Origin: an uncultured Caryophanales bacterium
Lineage (GTDB): Bacteria; Bacillota_I; Bacilli_A; RFN20; CAG-826
Length of the DNA stretch: 5,326 nucleotides
Direction: 5' to 3'
Assembly: GCA_937895315.1 (NCBI GenBank)
Contig: CALAWM010000123.1
Span: 1 to 5,326 of the forward strand
The notes beneath the pieces are model-generated. The model did no database searches and was not told the DNA's origin. It was given only the letters and a program-made list of their open reading frames with translations. This document shows positions 1 through 5,306 of the stretch, one piece after another. Each line of letters starts with the position of its first letter. Position 1 is the stretch's first letter. Position numbers and translations under genes: made by a program.

Positions 1-7
1 ACCGGAT

Positions 8-670
8 TTATTTACCCTCTAAAAGTAAGATATCCTTAAAGTTTTTTAAGAAATGAAGTCCTTTATCACTTAATAACAACACATTTTTATCATAGCCATG
101 GGGGACAATCGCCGCATTAATTCCGGCATTCTTGGCGCTTAAAAAATCAACATGGCTATCGCCCACGAATAAAATCGTATCAAGCGGGTCTTCTATCGCC
201 TTGGTGACACTCCCTAAAAACTTTGGATTTGGTTTAATAATACCGTCGCCCTTATCACCGCGAACAATTAAGAAGGTATCTTCACCAAAGAAACGTTTGA
301 CGACATCTTTGGCAACATTTTCTGGCTTATTGGTGGCGACATATAATTTAACACCGGCCTTTTTAAGGGCTTCTAACGTCTCATTTACCCCCGGGAATAC
401 TTTTGTGTAACTATCGGTGTTTTGCGCGTAATACTTCGTTAAAAGGGCATTCACGTCCGCAAAATGGCTTTCTTTTAGCCACCGTGCCTTCAAGGCTCTT
501 CTTATTTGTTCATCTTTTCCGCTGCCAATAAAAGAAGCCATTTCTTCACTATTAAAACCGCCCGGAAGTCCAAGTTCTTTAAAGGTGCGATTTAGGTTAA
601 ATAATAAATCCGGAATCGTATCAAGAAGGGTGCCATCAAGGTCAAAAATAATGTGTTTGTATTTGGCCAT
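8..670 (-). CDS. HAD-family hydrolase, phosphoglycolate phosphatase-like
   Basis: This 220-residue protein is probably a cytosolic phosphatase acting on a small phosphorylated metabolite. All four HAD motifs are visible. Motif I is FDLDGTLLDT (residues 9-18; D10 would be the nucleophile and D12 the acid/base). Motif II is VATNKP (T113). Motif III is the KP pair at K146. Motif IV is GDSHVD (residues 170-175; D171 and D175 as Mg ligands). An alpha-helical cap (about residues 18-88) sits between motifs I and II, as in subfamily I HADs of the Gph/PgmB type. Length is normal for that group. The ATG lies 2 nt after the stop of the membrane-protein gene, and a GAGGT ribosome site inside that gene's end (680-684) has 9-nt spacing, so the two are probably co-transcribed and translationally coupled. 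Substrate cannot be read from sequence: phosphoglycolate phosphatase is the nearest general label, but pyrophosphatase or sugar-phosphatase activity is equally possible. The gene is complete, ending in TAA just inside the window edge. Confidence 0.88.
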   Translation of the reverse strand: MAKYKHIIFDLDGTLLDTIPDLLFNLNRTFKELGLPGGFNSEEMASFIGSGKDEQIRRALKARWLKESHFADVNALLTKYYAQNTDSYTKVFPGVNETLEALKKAGVKLYVATNKPENVAKDVVKRFFGEDTFLIVRGDKGDGIIKPNPKFLGSVTKAIEDPLDTILFVGDSHVDFLSAKNAGINAAIVPHGYDKNVLLLSDKGLHFLKNFKDILLLEGK

Positions 671-672
671 AA

Positions 673-1215
673 TTACTCAACCTCAATAAATGTATCAAGC
701 ACTAAGAAGGTAATCCCGAGCACGATTGATCCATAACCGATAATAACCCATAATTTACTGGCAAAGTCATTATTTTGCGCAAAAGCTTCACTGACCCCAC
801 TAGCAATAAAGGCAACGCCAATTAAGAGCCGTAACACCCCCACAACAAGGGTTATTGTGTTTCTTTGTCTGGCAAATAACGTAAAATCAAAGACCGCTAA
901 CGCGATAAGTAAAATACCAATCAAAAGCATGCCATATCCTTGAAGTGGTTCACTAAAGATGGCAATTAAAATCCCAAAGATAACAAGAAAGATACTAAAG
1001 ACATAATCAAGCACTTTCGCGTCTTTTTTTCGATGGGCAACAAAGTTAAGCAAAGATATAAAACCAATAAGGGCGATGACAATTCCAACTAAATAGAAAA
1101 GACTGCCCGCTGGGTCAATTTTATACTTTACAAGCATGGCGCCAATAATGATGAGGGCAACACTTGTCGAAACAGTGAGTCCAAAGTTTAGTTTTGAATT
1201 AAATGTAAGTTTCAT
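673..1215 (-). CDS. Six-helix integral membrane protein, DUF308/HdeD-like
   Basis: This 180-residue, very hydrophobic protein has no enzymatic motif that I recognise. Six membrane-spanning segments can be picked out at roughly residues 10-30, 37-59, 69-88, 91-113, 119-140 and 153-175. Loops are short and charged, for example HRKKDAK at 61-67 and ARQRN at 115-119. The size, the six helices, and the recurring Gly-rich helix pattern (LVGIVIALIGF, LLIGILLIALAVF, YGSIVLGITFLVL) resemble the DUF308/HdeD family, whose E. coli member HdeD is linked to acid resistance. That assignment rests on topology and texture and is tentative. No cleavable signal peptide is evident; helix 1 is more likely an anchor. 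The ATG has a strong AGGAGG site (1223-1228) with 7-nt spacing. It is the first gene after the ribosomal-operon terminator and probably has its own promoter (see 1241-1269). It leads into the HAD gene with a 2-nt gap. Confidence 0.75.
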   Translation of the reverse strand: MKLTFNSKLNFGLTVSTSVALIIIGAMLVKYKIDPAGSLFYLVGIVIALIGFISLLNFVAHRKKDAKVLDYVFSIFLVIFGILIAIFSEPLQGYGMLLIGILLIALAVFDFTLFARQRNTITLVVGVLRLLIGVAFIASGVSEAFAQNNDFASKLWVIIGYGSIVLGITFLVLDTFIEVE

Positions 1216-1240
1216 ATGTCTCCCTCCTTTTTATCAATTA

Positions 1241-1269
1241 ATACTACCCTATATACCGGCTTTTTGCAA
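1241..1269 (-). promoter_or_regulatory. Candidate sigma-A promoter for the membrane protein-HAD pair
   Basis: Read on the minus strand, TTGCAA (1269-1264) and TAGTAT (1246-1241) are separated by exactly 17 nt. Each hexamer matches 4 of 6 positions of the -35 (TTGACA) and -10 (TATAAT) consensus. Transcription would start near 1234, about 19 nt ahead of the ATG, leaving room for the AGGAGG site. The position directly after the terminator is where a promoter is needed if the terminator is efficient. An overlapping TATATA (1255-1250) is an alternative -10, but its upstream partner is poor. The match is modest and has not been tested. Confidence 0.4.
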
Positions 1270-1303
1270 TAAAAAGAAAAGCCTAACCTTAAGGCTAGGC
1301 TTT
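1270..1303 (-). terminator. Rho-independent terminator after rplQ
   Basis: On the minus strand the left arm AAAGCCTAGCC (1303-1293) pairs with the right arm GGTTAGGCTTT (1288-1278), giving 11 base pairs including one G-U wobble, closed by the tetraloop TTAA (1292-1289). The 3' side continues into TCTTTTTA (1277-1270), a U-rich tail. It begins 22 nt after the rplQ stop, the expected place for the end of the operon. On the plus strand the hairpin is followed only by TTTAAAATAG-like sequence, so it should act mainly in the minus direction. Confidence 0.9.
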
Positions 1304-1325
1304 AAAATAGTGTCTTTTTGCTTGA

Positions 1326-1727
1326 TTAAGCAACGAATTCTAAGATGACGACTGGTGCGTTATCACCACGACGTGGACCAAGTTTTAAAAGACGGGTGTA
1401 ACCACCGTTACGGTCTTTAAAGCGTGGACCGAGTTCGTTAAATAAAACTTCGAGTGCACTTAATCCATCTTTACGACTAATTCCGTCACGCAGACGAGCT
1501 CTTGCTAACCGCCGACTATGTAAGTCACCACGTTTGGCAAGGGTGATTAATTTTTCCACGTTTTGTTGGGCTTGTTTTCCAACTTTAGCGGTGAGGGTCA
1601 CTTTGCCGTAAACAATAAGTTCACTTGTGACGTTGCGAAGCATCGCTTCGTCTTTACTTTTCGTGTATGCGGCTTTAAAGCGTACGCCTGTTTTGCCACG
1701 AACGTTTTTTCTACCTTGTGCTGGCAT
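1326..1727 (-). CDS. rplQ: 50S ribosomal protein L17 (bL17)
   Basis: L17 is a large-subunit protein located near the polypeptide exit side of the ribosome. The C-terminal half is typical: ITLAKRGDLHSRR (61-73), LFNELGPRF (95-103), GGYTR (108-112) and LGPRRGDNAP (116-125). At 133 residues it is longer than the roughly 120 residues of the B. subtilis protein. The extra length is at the N-terminus, before the family anchor AMLRN (28-32). That first section is basic (MPAQGRKNVRGKTG) and lacks the usual LGR...HRxA pattern (see findings). The ATG is supported by GAGGT (1737-1733) with 5-nt spacing, 9 nt after the rpoA stop. The site is weaker than the AGGAGG used by most genes here. It is the last gene of the ribosomal operon, as in other Firmicutes, and the terminator follows directly. 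Confidence 0.97.
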   Translation of the reverse strand: MPAQGRKNVRGKTGVRFKAAYTKSKDEAMLRNVTSELIVYGKVTLTAKVGKQAQQNVEKLITLAKRGDLHSRRLARARLRDGISRKDGLSALEVLFNELGPRFKDRNGGYTRLLKLGPRRGDNAPVVILEFVA

Positions 1728-1736
1728 AATTTACCT

Positions 1737-2714
1737 CTATTCTAAGTTACCCCGGAAGTTAAGTCCGAGTTCTTTAAGTTTGTCTTTAATTTCTTTAAAT
1801 GATACTTTGCCTAAAGCCCGGATTTTAAGTACTTCATCTTCGGTCATATTTGCAAGTTCTTGAACGGTTTGAATACCGGCTCTTTTTAAGCAGTTGTAAG
1901 AACGAACACTAATGTTAAGTTCTTCAATCTTAAGGTCGACAGTTGGAAGGGCTGCTGATTCTTCTTGTTCGGTGAAGACTTCAACATCAATTGCGGTTTC
2001 TTCAAGATCAAGGAATGGTTTGTAGTGTTCAATTAAGATTTGGGCACTAAGCGCTAAAGCACTTTGTGGGGTAATTGACCCATTGGTCCATACTTCAAGC
2101 GTTAAGCGGTCATAATTTTCATCGTGACCAACCCGGGTACTACTCACGGTATAGTTTACTTTCGTAATTGGTGAATAGTTACTATCGGTAGCAATCACGC
2201 CGACTGCACTACCAACTTTGGCTCTTTCGGCTTTATTTTCTTCACTAGTGACATAGCCACGGCCATTACGTGCAAAGACGCTCATTTTGAAGTGTCCGCC
2301 TTCGGCAACGTTAGCGATAACTAAGTCTTTATTGATAACTTCAACATCATAAGGAAGATTGAAGTCTTCACCAGTGACAACGGCCGGACCGACAACATCA
2401 ATTTCTAACCGTTTGACATTTGGTTCTTTATCATTAATTTTAAGAATAAGTTGTTTGAGGTTTAAAGTAATGGTCGTGACATCCTCAATAACGCCAGGTA
2501 GCGTTTGGAATTCGTGACGAGCACCTTCGATTGTAATGGCGAAGACGCTAGCCCCTGGTAAAGCACTTAAGAGTAAGCGCCGGAAGCTGTTTCCTAACGT
2601 TTGCCCAAAACCACGTTCAAGCGGTTCTAGTTCGAACTTGCCATAATTACTTGTGGCGTAATAGTTCTTTTCTTTAAAGATTGTCGGGTTGAATGGGATG
2701 ATAATATTACTCAT
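1737..2714 (-). CDS. rpoA: DNA-directed RNA polymerase subunit alpha
   Basis: Alpha dimerises to scaffold assembly of beta and beta' and contacts promoter UP elements and activators. The N-terminal domain (about residues 1-235) holds the dimerisation signature ERGFGQTLGNSFRRLLLS (33-50), followed by LPGVIEDVTTI (72-82), the TRVGHDENYDRLTLEVWT block (193-210), and the helix at 217-231. A short acidic linker (about 244-260) joins the C-terminal domain (about 262-321), which contains SVRSYNCLKRAGI (269-281) and IRALGKVSFKEIKDKL (298-313). R271, N274, C275, G302, S305 and E308 correspond to the E. coli DNA-contact residues R265, N268, C269, G296, S299 and E302. The E. coli K298 position is Val304 (see findings). 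Length 325 is slightly above the B. subtilis 314. It starts at ATG 9 nt after rpsK, with AGGAGG and 4-nt spacing, and ends in TAG. The absence of rpsD upstream is the Firmicutes arrangement. Confidence 0.99.
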   Translation of the reverse strand: MSNIIIPFNPTIFKEKNYYATSNYGKFELEPLERGFGQTLGNSFRRLLLSALPGASVFAITIEGARHEFQTLPGVIEDVTTITLNLKQLILKINDKEPNVKRLEIDVVGPAVVTGEDFNLPYDVEVINKDLVIANVAEGGHFKMSVFARNGRGYVTSEENKAERAKVGSAVGVIATDSNYSPITKVNYTVSSTRVGHDENYDRLTLEVWTNGSITPQSALALSAQILIEHYKPFLDLEETAIDVEVFTEQEESAALPTVDLKIEELNISVRSYNCLKRAGIQTVQELANMTEDEVLKIRALGKVSFKEIKDKLKELGLNFRGNLE

Positions 2715-2723
2715 GTTTCCTCC

Positions 2724-3119
2724 TTATCCACGTGGCCGTTTCGGTGGCCGGCAGCCGTTATGCGGAATTGGGGTTGTATCTTCAATTCCAGTAATGGTAA
2801 GTCCTGCTAAGGCAAGGGCGCGGATTGCCGCTTCCCGACCTTGTCCAGGTCCTTTTACGTTAACATCAACCGTTTTAAGGCCTTGTTCCACTGCAACTTT
2901 GGCGGCAGCTTCACCGGCTAATTGGGCAGCCCAAGCAGTACTTTTTTTACTACCTTTGAAGCCTAAAGCTCCTGCGCTGCTCCAGCTAATTGCATTACCG
3001 GATTCATCGGTAATGGTAACGATTGTGTTATTGAAGGTGGAGTGAATGTGCGCGATACATTTCGTATACGAACGACGTATTTTGCGTTTTCTGGTTGTTG
3101 TTTTCTTTGCTTTTGCCAT
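2724..3119 (-). CDS. rpsK: 30S ribosomal protein S11 (uS11)
   Basis: S11 sits on the platform of the small subunit near the E site and binds 16S rRNA. Family blocks are clear: a basic start with TRKRKIRR (9-16), [17 protein letters not shown] (22-38), [19 protein letters not shown] (43-61), [15 protein letters not shown] (88-102), and the terminal [16 protein letters not shown] (116-131). The 131-residue length is standard. Two places depart from the common sequence: TAWAAQ (61-66) where most bacteria have TPFAAQ or TPYAAQ, and the last residues RPRG in place of RRRV. ATG start with AGGAGG and 10-nt spacing; the rpsM stop is part of TAAGGAGG, so reinitiation by the same ribosomes is likely. 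Confidence 0.99.
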   Translation of the reverse strand: MAKAKKTTTRKRKIRRSYTKCIAHIHSTFNNTIVTITDESGNAISWSSAGALGFKGSKKSTAWAAQLAGEAAAKVAVEQGLKTVDVNVKGPGQGREAAIRALALAGLTITGIEDTTPIPHNGCRPPKRPRG

Positions 3120-3134
3120 TTACGTATTCCCTCC

Positions 3135-3512
3135 TTATCCTTGTGACGCTTGCTTTTTGTTTGCAATCGTTTTCTTTGGACCCTTACGGGTTCTAGCGTT
3201 AGTTTTGGTCCGTTGACCTCTAACTGGTAAGCCACGACGGTGGCGAATACCGCGGTAACTACCAATTTCAGTAAGCCGTTTAATGTTTAAAGCGACTTGA
3301 CGACGGGCGTCACCTTCTACACGGTATTTAGTTAATTCTTGACGAATGGCGCCAAGTTGTTCTTCTGTTAAATCTTTAACGCGAATATCTTCGCTAATGT
3401 TGACAGCGGCTAAAATCTTTTTAGCGGTTGATTGTCCAACACCATAAATATATTGGAGACTAATCACTACGCGCTTGTCATTTGGAATATCTACACCAAC
3501 AATACGTGCCAT
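3135..3512 (-). CDS. rpsM: 30S ribosomal protein S13 (uS13)
   Basis: S13 lies in the head of the small subunit, forms intersubunit bridges, and its C-terminal tail approaches the P-site tRNA. The start [15 protein letters not shown] is diagnostic. The [10 protein letters not shown] turn (21-30) marks the helix-two turns-helix region, and [19 protein letters not shown] (84-102) with NARTRKGP (105-112) forms the rRNA- and tRNA-binding basic tail. The end [13 protein letters not shown] is slightly longer than in B. subtilis (125 versus about 121 residues). ATG start with AGGAGG and 9-nt spacing, 14 nt after rpmJ; the rpmJ stop overlaps the ribosome-binding site. Confidence 0.99.
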   Translation of the reverse strand: MARIVGVDIPNDKRVVISLQYIYGVGQSTAKKILAAVNISEDIRVKDLTEEQLGAIRQELTKYRVEGDARRQVALNIKRLTEIGSYRGIRHRRGLPVRGQRTKTNARTRKGPKKTIANKKQASQG

Positions 3513-3526
3513 ATTCTATTTCCTCC

Positions 3527-3640
3527 TTACCCTTGTCTTTGCTTATGCTTTGGGTTTTCGCAAATAACCATAACGGTTCCTTTACGACGGATAACCCGGC
3601 ATTTATCGCAAATTGGTTTGACTGAGGCTCTTACTTTCAT
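3527..3640 (-). CDS. rpmJ: 50S ribosomal protein L36 (bL36), zinc-ribbon form
   Basis: This 37-codon gene fills the gap between infA and rpsM. The protein starts [20 protein letters not shown] and ends NPKHKQRQG, a full match to the L36 pattern at the usual family length of 37-38 residues. C11, C14, C27 and H32 form the C-C-C-H zinc site, so this is the zinc-binding (C+) form, not the zinc-free paralogue that some bacteria express during zinc limitation. L36 binds 23S rRNA near the base of the L7/L12 stalk and is basic throughout. It starts at ATG with AGGAGG (3648-3653) and 7-nt spacing, 20 nt after infA, and ends in TAA, which is part of the rpsM ribosome-binding site. Confidence 0.98.
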   Translation of the reverse strand: MKVRASVKPICDKCRVIRRKGTVMVICENPKHKQRQG

Positions 3641-3660
3641 AATATTTCCTCCTGTTTCGG

Positions 3661-3879
3661 TTACTTATACCGATATGTGATGCGGCCCCGTGTTAAATCA
3701 TAGGGCGAAATTTCAACTGCGACACGATCACCTGGTAGAATGCGAATGTTATACATCCTGATTTTACCAGAAACGTGGGCCATAATAATGTGTCCGTTGT
3801 CTAGTTGTACTTTGAAGTTTACGCCTGGTAAACATTCGAGTACTTTCGCCTCGACGGTAATAACGTCAGTTTTTGCCAT
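3661..3879 (-). CDS. infA: Translation initiation factor IF-1
   Basis: IF-1 is an S1-type OB-fold protein that occupies the A site of the 30S subunit during initiation and assists IF-2 and IF-3. The 72-residue length is exactly standard. Recognisable blocks are [19 protein letters not shown] (1-19), FKVQLDNGH (22-30), AHVSGKIRM (34-42), IRILPGDRV (45-53) and [15 protein letters not shown] (58-72). It begins 1 nt after the map stop. Its GGGGGAGGAG ribosome site is built from the last sense codons of map (GGG GAG GAG), so its translation probably depends on ribosomes finishing map. Residues 43-44 are Tyr-Asn, where E. coli has Asn-Tyr (see findings). Confidence 0.99.
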   Translation of the reverse strand: MAKTDVITVEAKVLECLPGVNFKVQLDNGHIIMAHVSGKIRMYNIRILPGDRVAVEISPYDLTRGRITYRYK

Positions 3880-3880
3880 A

Positions 3881-4639
3881 TTACTCCTCCCCCATAGTTA
3901 ATACTTCATAGCCATTTTCGGTAATAACGATAGTGTTTTCATAATGGCTTGCTAACTTTCCGTCTTTCGTTTTGACGGTCCAACCGTCTTTTAAGACGAC
4001 AAGGTCGACTAACCCTTCGTTTAACATTGGTTCAATGGCTAAGGTCATCCCTACTTTTAAGAGCGGACCACTGCCTTTTTGACCAGCATTTGGTACGGCT
4101 GGATCTTCATGAAGTCTTCTACCTACTCCATGACCAGTGTATTCGGTTGTCACTGTGTATCCATGGCGTGATGCATATTCATGGACGGCGTGACTAATAT
4201 CTCCGACATGATTGCCCGGTTTTGCCGCTAAATTGACGGCATACCAGAAACTATCTTCGGTAACTTTAACAAGGGTTTGGGCATTTTCCTTTGCGTTTCC
4301 GACAAGGAAGGTCCGCGCGGCATCGGCAACGTAGCCATTCTTGGTTACACCGACATCAACGGTCACAATATCGCCATCTTTTAGTATTTCCTTTTTGCTA
4401 GGAATACCGTGGATCAAGGTATCGTTGACAGATACACAGACATTGCCCTTAAACCCGTTATAGTTTTTAAATGTAGGAATTCCGCCCTCACTAATAATGA
4501 CGTCTTTGGCTATTTTATCGACGTCGAGGGTTGTCATTCCTGGTTTTAGTGCTGCTTTTACCTTCGTAAAGACCATGTGCACAATGCGACCTGACTCTTT
4601 CATGAGTAAGATTTCGCGGGGCGACTTCAGGCTAATCAC
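3881..4639 (-). CDS. map: Type I methionine aminopeptidase
   Basis: This enzyme removes the initiator methionine from nascent proteins whose second residue is small. The 252-residue pita-bread fold has all five metal ligands: D95 (in TVDVGV), D106 (in VADAART), H170 (in YTGHGVGR), E203 (in AIEPM) and E234 (in HYENT). The substrate-site histidines H77 (LIHGIP) and H177 (LHEDP) are also present. No N-terminal extension or zinc-finger region is seen, which fits the type Ia bacterial form. The start is GTG. It is chosen because the product then begins [10 protein letters not shown], aligning with the B. subtilis start MIICKTPREL, and because GAGGT (4653-4649) lies 9 nt upstream. The GTG overlaps the adk TAG by one base (TAGTG). 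The next in-frame ATG (Met13) would remove conserved residues. Some Firmicutes have a small KOW-domain gene between map and infA; here there is none. Confidence 0.98.
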   Translation of the reverse strand: MISLKSPREILLMKESGRIVHMVFTKVKAALKPGMTTLDVDKIAKDVIISEGGIPTFKNYNGFKGNVCVSVNDTLIHGIPSKKEILKDGDIVTVDVGVTKNGYVADAARTFLVGNAKENAQTLVKVTEDSFWYAVNLAAKPGNHVGDISHAVHEYASRHGYTVTTEYTGHGVGRRLHEDPAVPNAGQKGSGPLLKVGMTLAIEPMLNEGLVDLVVLKDGWTVKTKDGKLASHYENTIVITENGYEVLTMGEE

Positions 4640-5295
4640 TACTTAGTTACCTCATCAATAATTTTTTGGGCAGCTTTAAGTGATTTTTGCACCCCAGTTC
4701 CACCATCGATTTCATGAAGTAAGCCTAACTCTTTGTAGAAGTTTTCAAGGGGTTTGGTTTCATTGTAATAATGACCTAACCGGACGAGAAAGCTTTCTTT
4801 CGTGTCATCTTTGCGTTGGAATAATTCCCCGCCACAAACATCGCAGACGCCTTCAACTTTTGGTTTCATCGTTTCGATGTGGTAAGGGGTACCGCACTTA
4901 CGGCAAACGCGGCGACCGCTGATGCGGCGGACTAGTTCGTTTTCACTACAGGCAATGTTAATTACCACATTAATGGGACGACCTAAGTCACTACCGATTG
5001 TATCAAGGGCGGCGGCTTGCACTAAGGTGCGGGGGAATCCATCTAATAAATATCCATTCGCGCAGTCGGGTTGACTTAAGCGTTCACGGACAATACCGAT
5101 TGTTACTTCATCAGGCACTAGATGGCCTTCATTAATGTAACTTGCGGCTAAACGGCCTAATGGCTCACCATTTTTAATTGCTTCCCGGAACATATCACCA
5201 GTGGAGATATGGGGGATTTTATAAACGGCAATTAATTGTTTGGCTAAGGTGCCTTTGCCAGCACCTGGTGGCCCTAATAATATAATATTACTCAT
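4639..5295 (-). CDS. adk: Adenylate kinase, zinc-LID long form
   Basis: Adenylate kinase catalyses ATP + AMP <-> 2 ADP in the cytosol. The P-loop GPPGAGKGT is at residues 8-16. AMP-binding elements follow: STGDMFR (31-37, with T32 and R37) and DGFPRT (85-90, with R89). The LID begins RISGRRVC (124-131) and contains C131, C134, C151 and C154, a Cys4 zinc site in the spacing seen in Bacillus/Geobacillus enzymes. After the LID come QRKDDT (160-165) and R172, the phosphate-contact arginines. Length 218 is standard for the long bacterial form. ATG start with AGGAGG and 5-nt spacing. The position ahead of map and infA is the classical spc-operon arrangement. It ends in TAG, sharing its last base with the map start. 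Confidence 0.99.
   Translation of the reverse strand: MSNIILLGPPGAGKGTLAKQLIAVYKIPHISTGDMFREAIKNGEPLGRLAASYINEGHLVPDEVTIGIVRERLSQPDCANGYLLDGFPRTLVQAAALDTIGSDLGRPINVVINIACSENELVRRISGRRVCRKCGTPYHIETMKPKVEGVCDVCGGELFQRKDDTKESFLVRLGHYYNETKPLENFYKELGLLHEIDGGTGVQKSLKAAQKIIDEVTK
4649..4653 (-). promoter_or_regulatory. Shine-Dalgarno site deciding the map GTG start
   Basis: GAGGT on the minus strand, inside the final codons of adk, lies 9 nt before the GTG of map. It is shorter than the AGGAGG sites elsewhere in the operon. Combined with the non-ATG start and the TAGTG overlap, it suggests map is translated largely by ribosomes that have just terminated on adk. Confidence 0.7.
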
Positions 5296-5300
5296 TTTAT

Positions 5301-5306
5301 CCTCCT
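5301..5306 (-). promoter_or_regulatory. Shine-Dalgarno site of adk
   Basis: AGGAGG on the minus strand, 5 nt before the adk ATG. The preceding T makes TAGGAGG, so a TAG stop of an upstream frame is fused to the site, the same design seen at the rpmJ/rpsM, rpsM/rpsK and rpsK/rpoA junctions. Confidence 0.85.

Noticed and set aside
1287..1294. Perfect palindrome CCTTAAGG as a possible operator or restriction-type site
   Set aside because: It is the closing end of the terminator stem plus loop, so the hairpin explains it fully.
1136..1348. Plus-strand open frame across the rplQ-membrane protein intergenic region
   Set aside because: It passes through the terminator hairpin, overlaps the membrane-protein start antisense, and lacks a Shine-Dalgarno sequence. 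The region is better explained by terminator plus promoter.
2756..2790. S11 residue Glu113 in GIEDTTP (Arg in B. subtilis) as a notable charge reversal
   Set aside because: E. coli has Thr at this position, so the column is variable and the change is not remarkable by itself.
2689..3045. Open frame of 118 codons on the plus strand opposite rpsK and the rpoA start
   Set aside because: It lies antisense to strongly conserved genes, has no ribosome-binding site in context, and its low-complexity Ala/Pro/Ser-rich product matches no family I know. It is a shadow of rpsK codon usage.
2963..3265. 100-codon minus-strand frame bridging rpsM and rpsK
   Set aside because: It runs out of frame across the 3' end of rpsM and the 5' part of rpsK, both certain genes. 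The Lys/Arg/Gln-rich product is a frame-shifted reading of basic ribosomal protein codons.
3735..3879. Possible frameshift in infA because of the Tyr-Asn order
   Set aside because: The frame is intact on both sides with canonical residues and exact family length, so a substitution is the simpler explanation.
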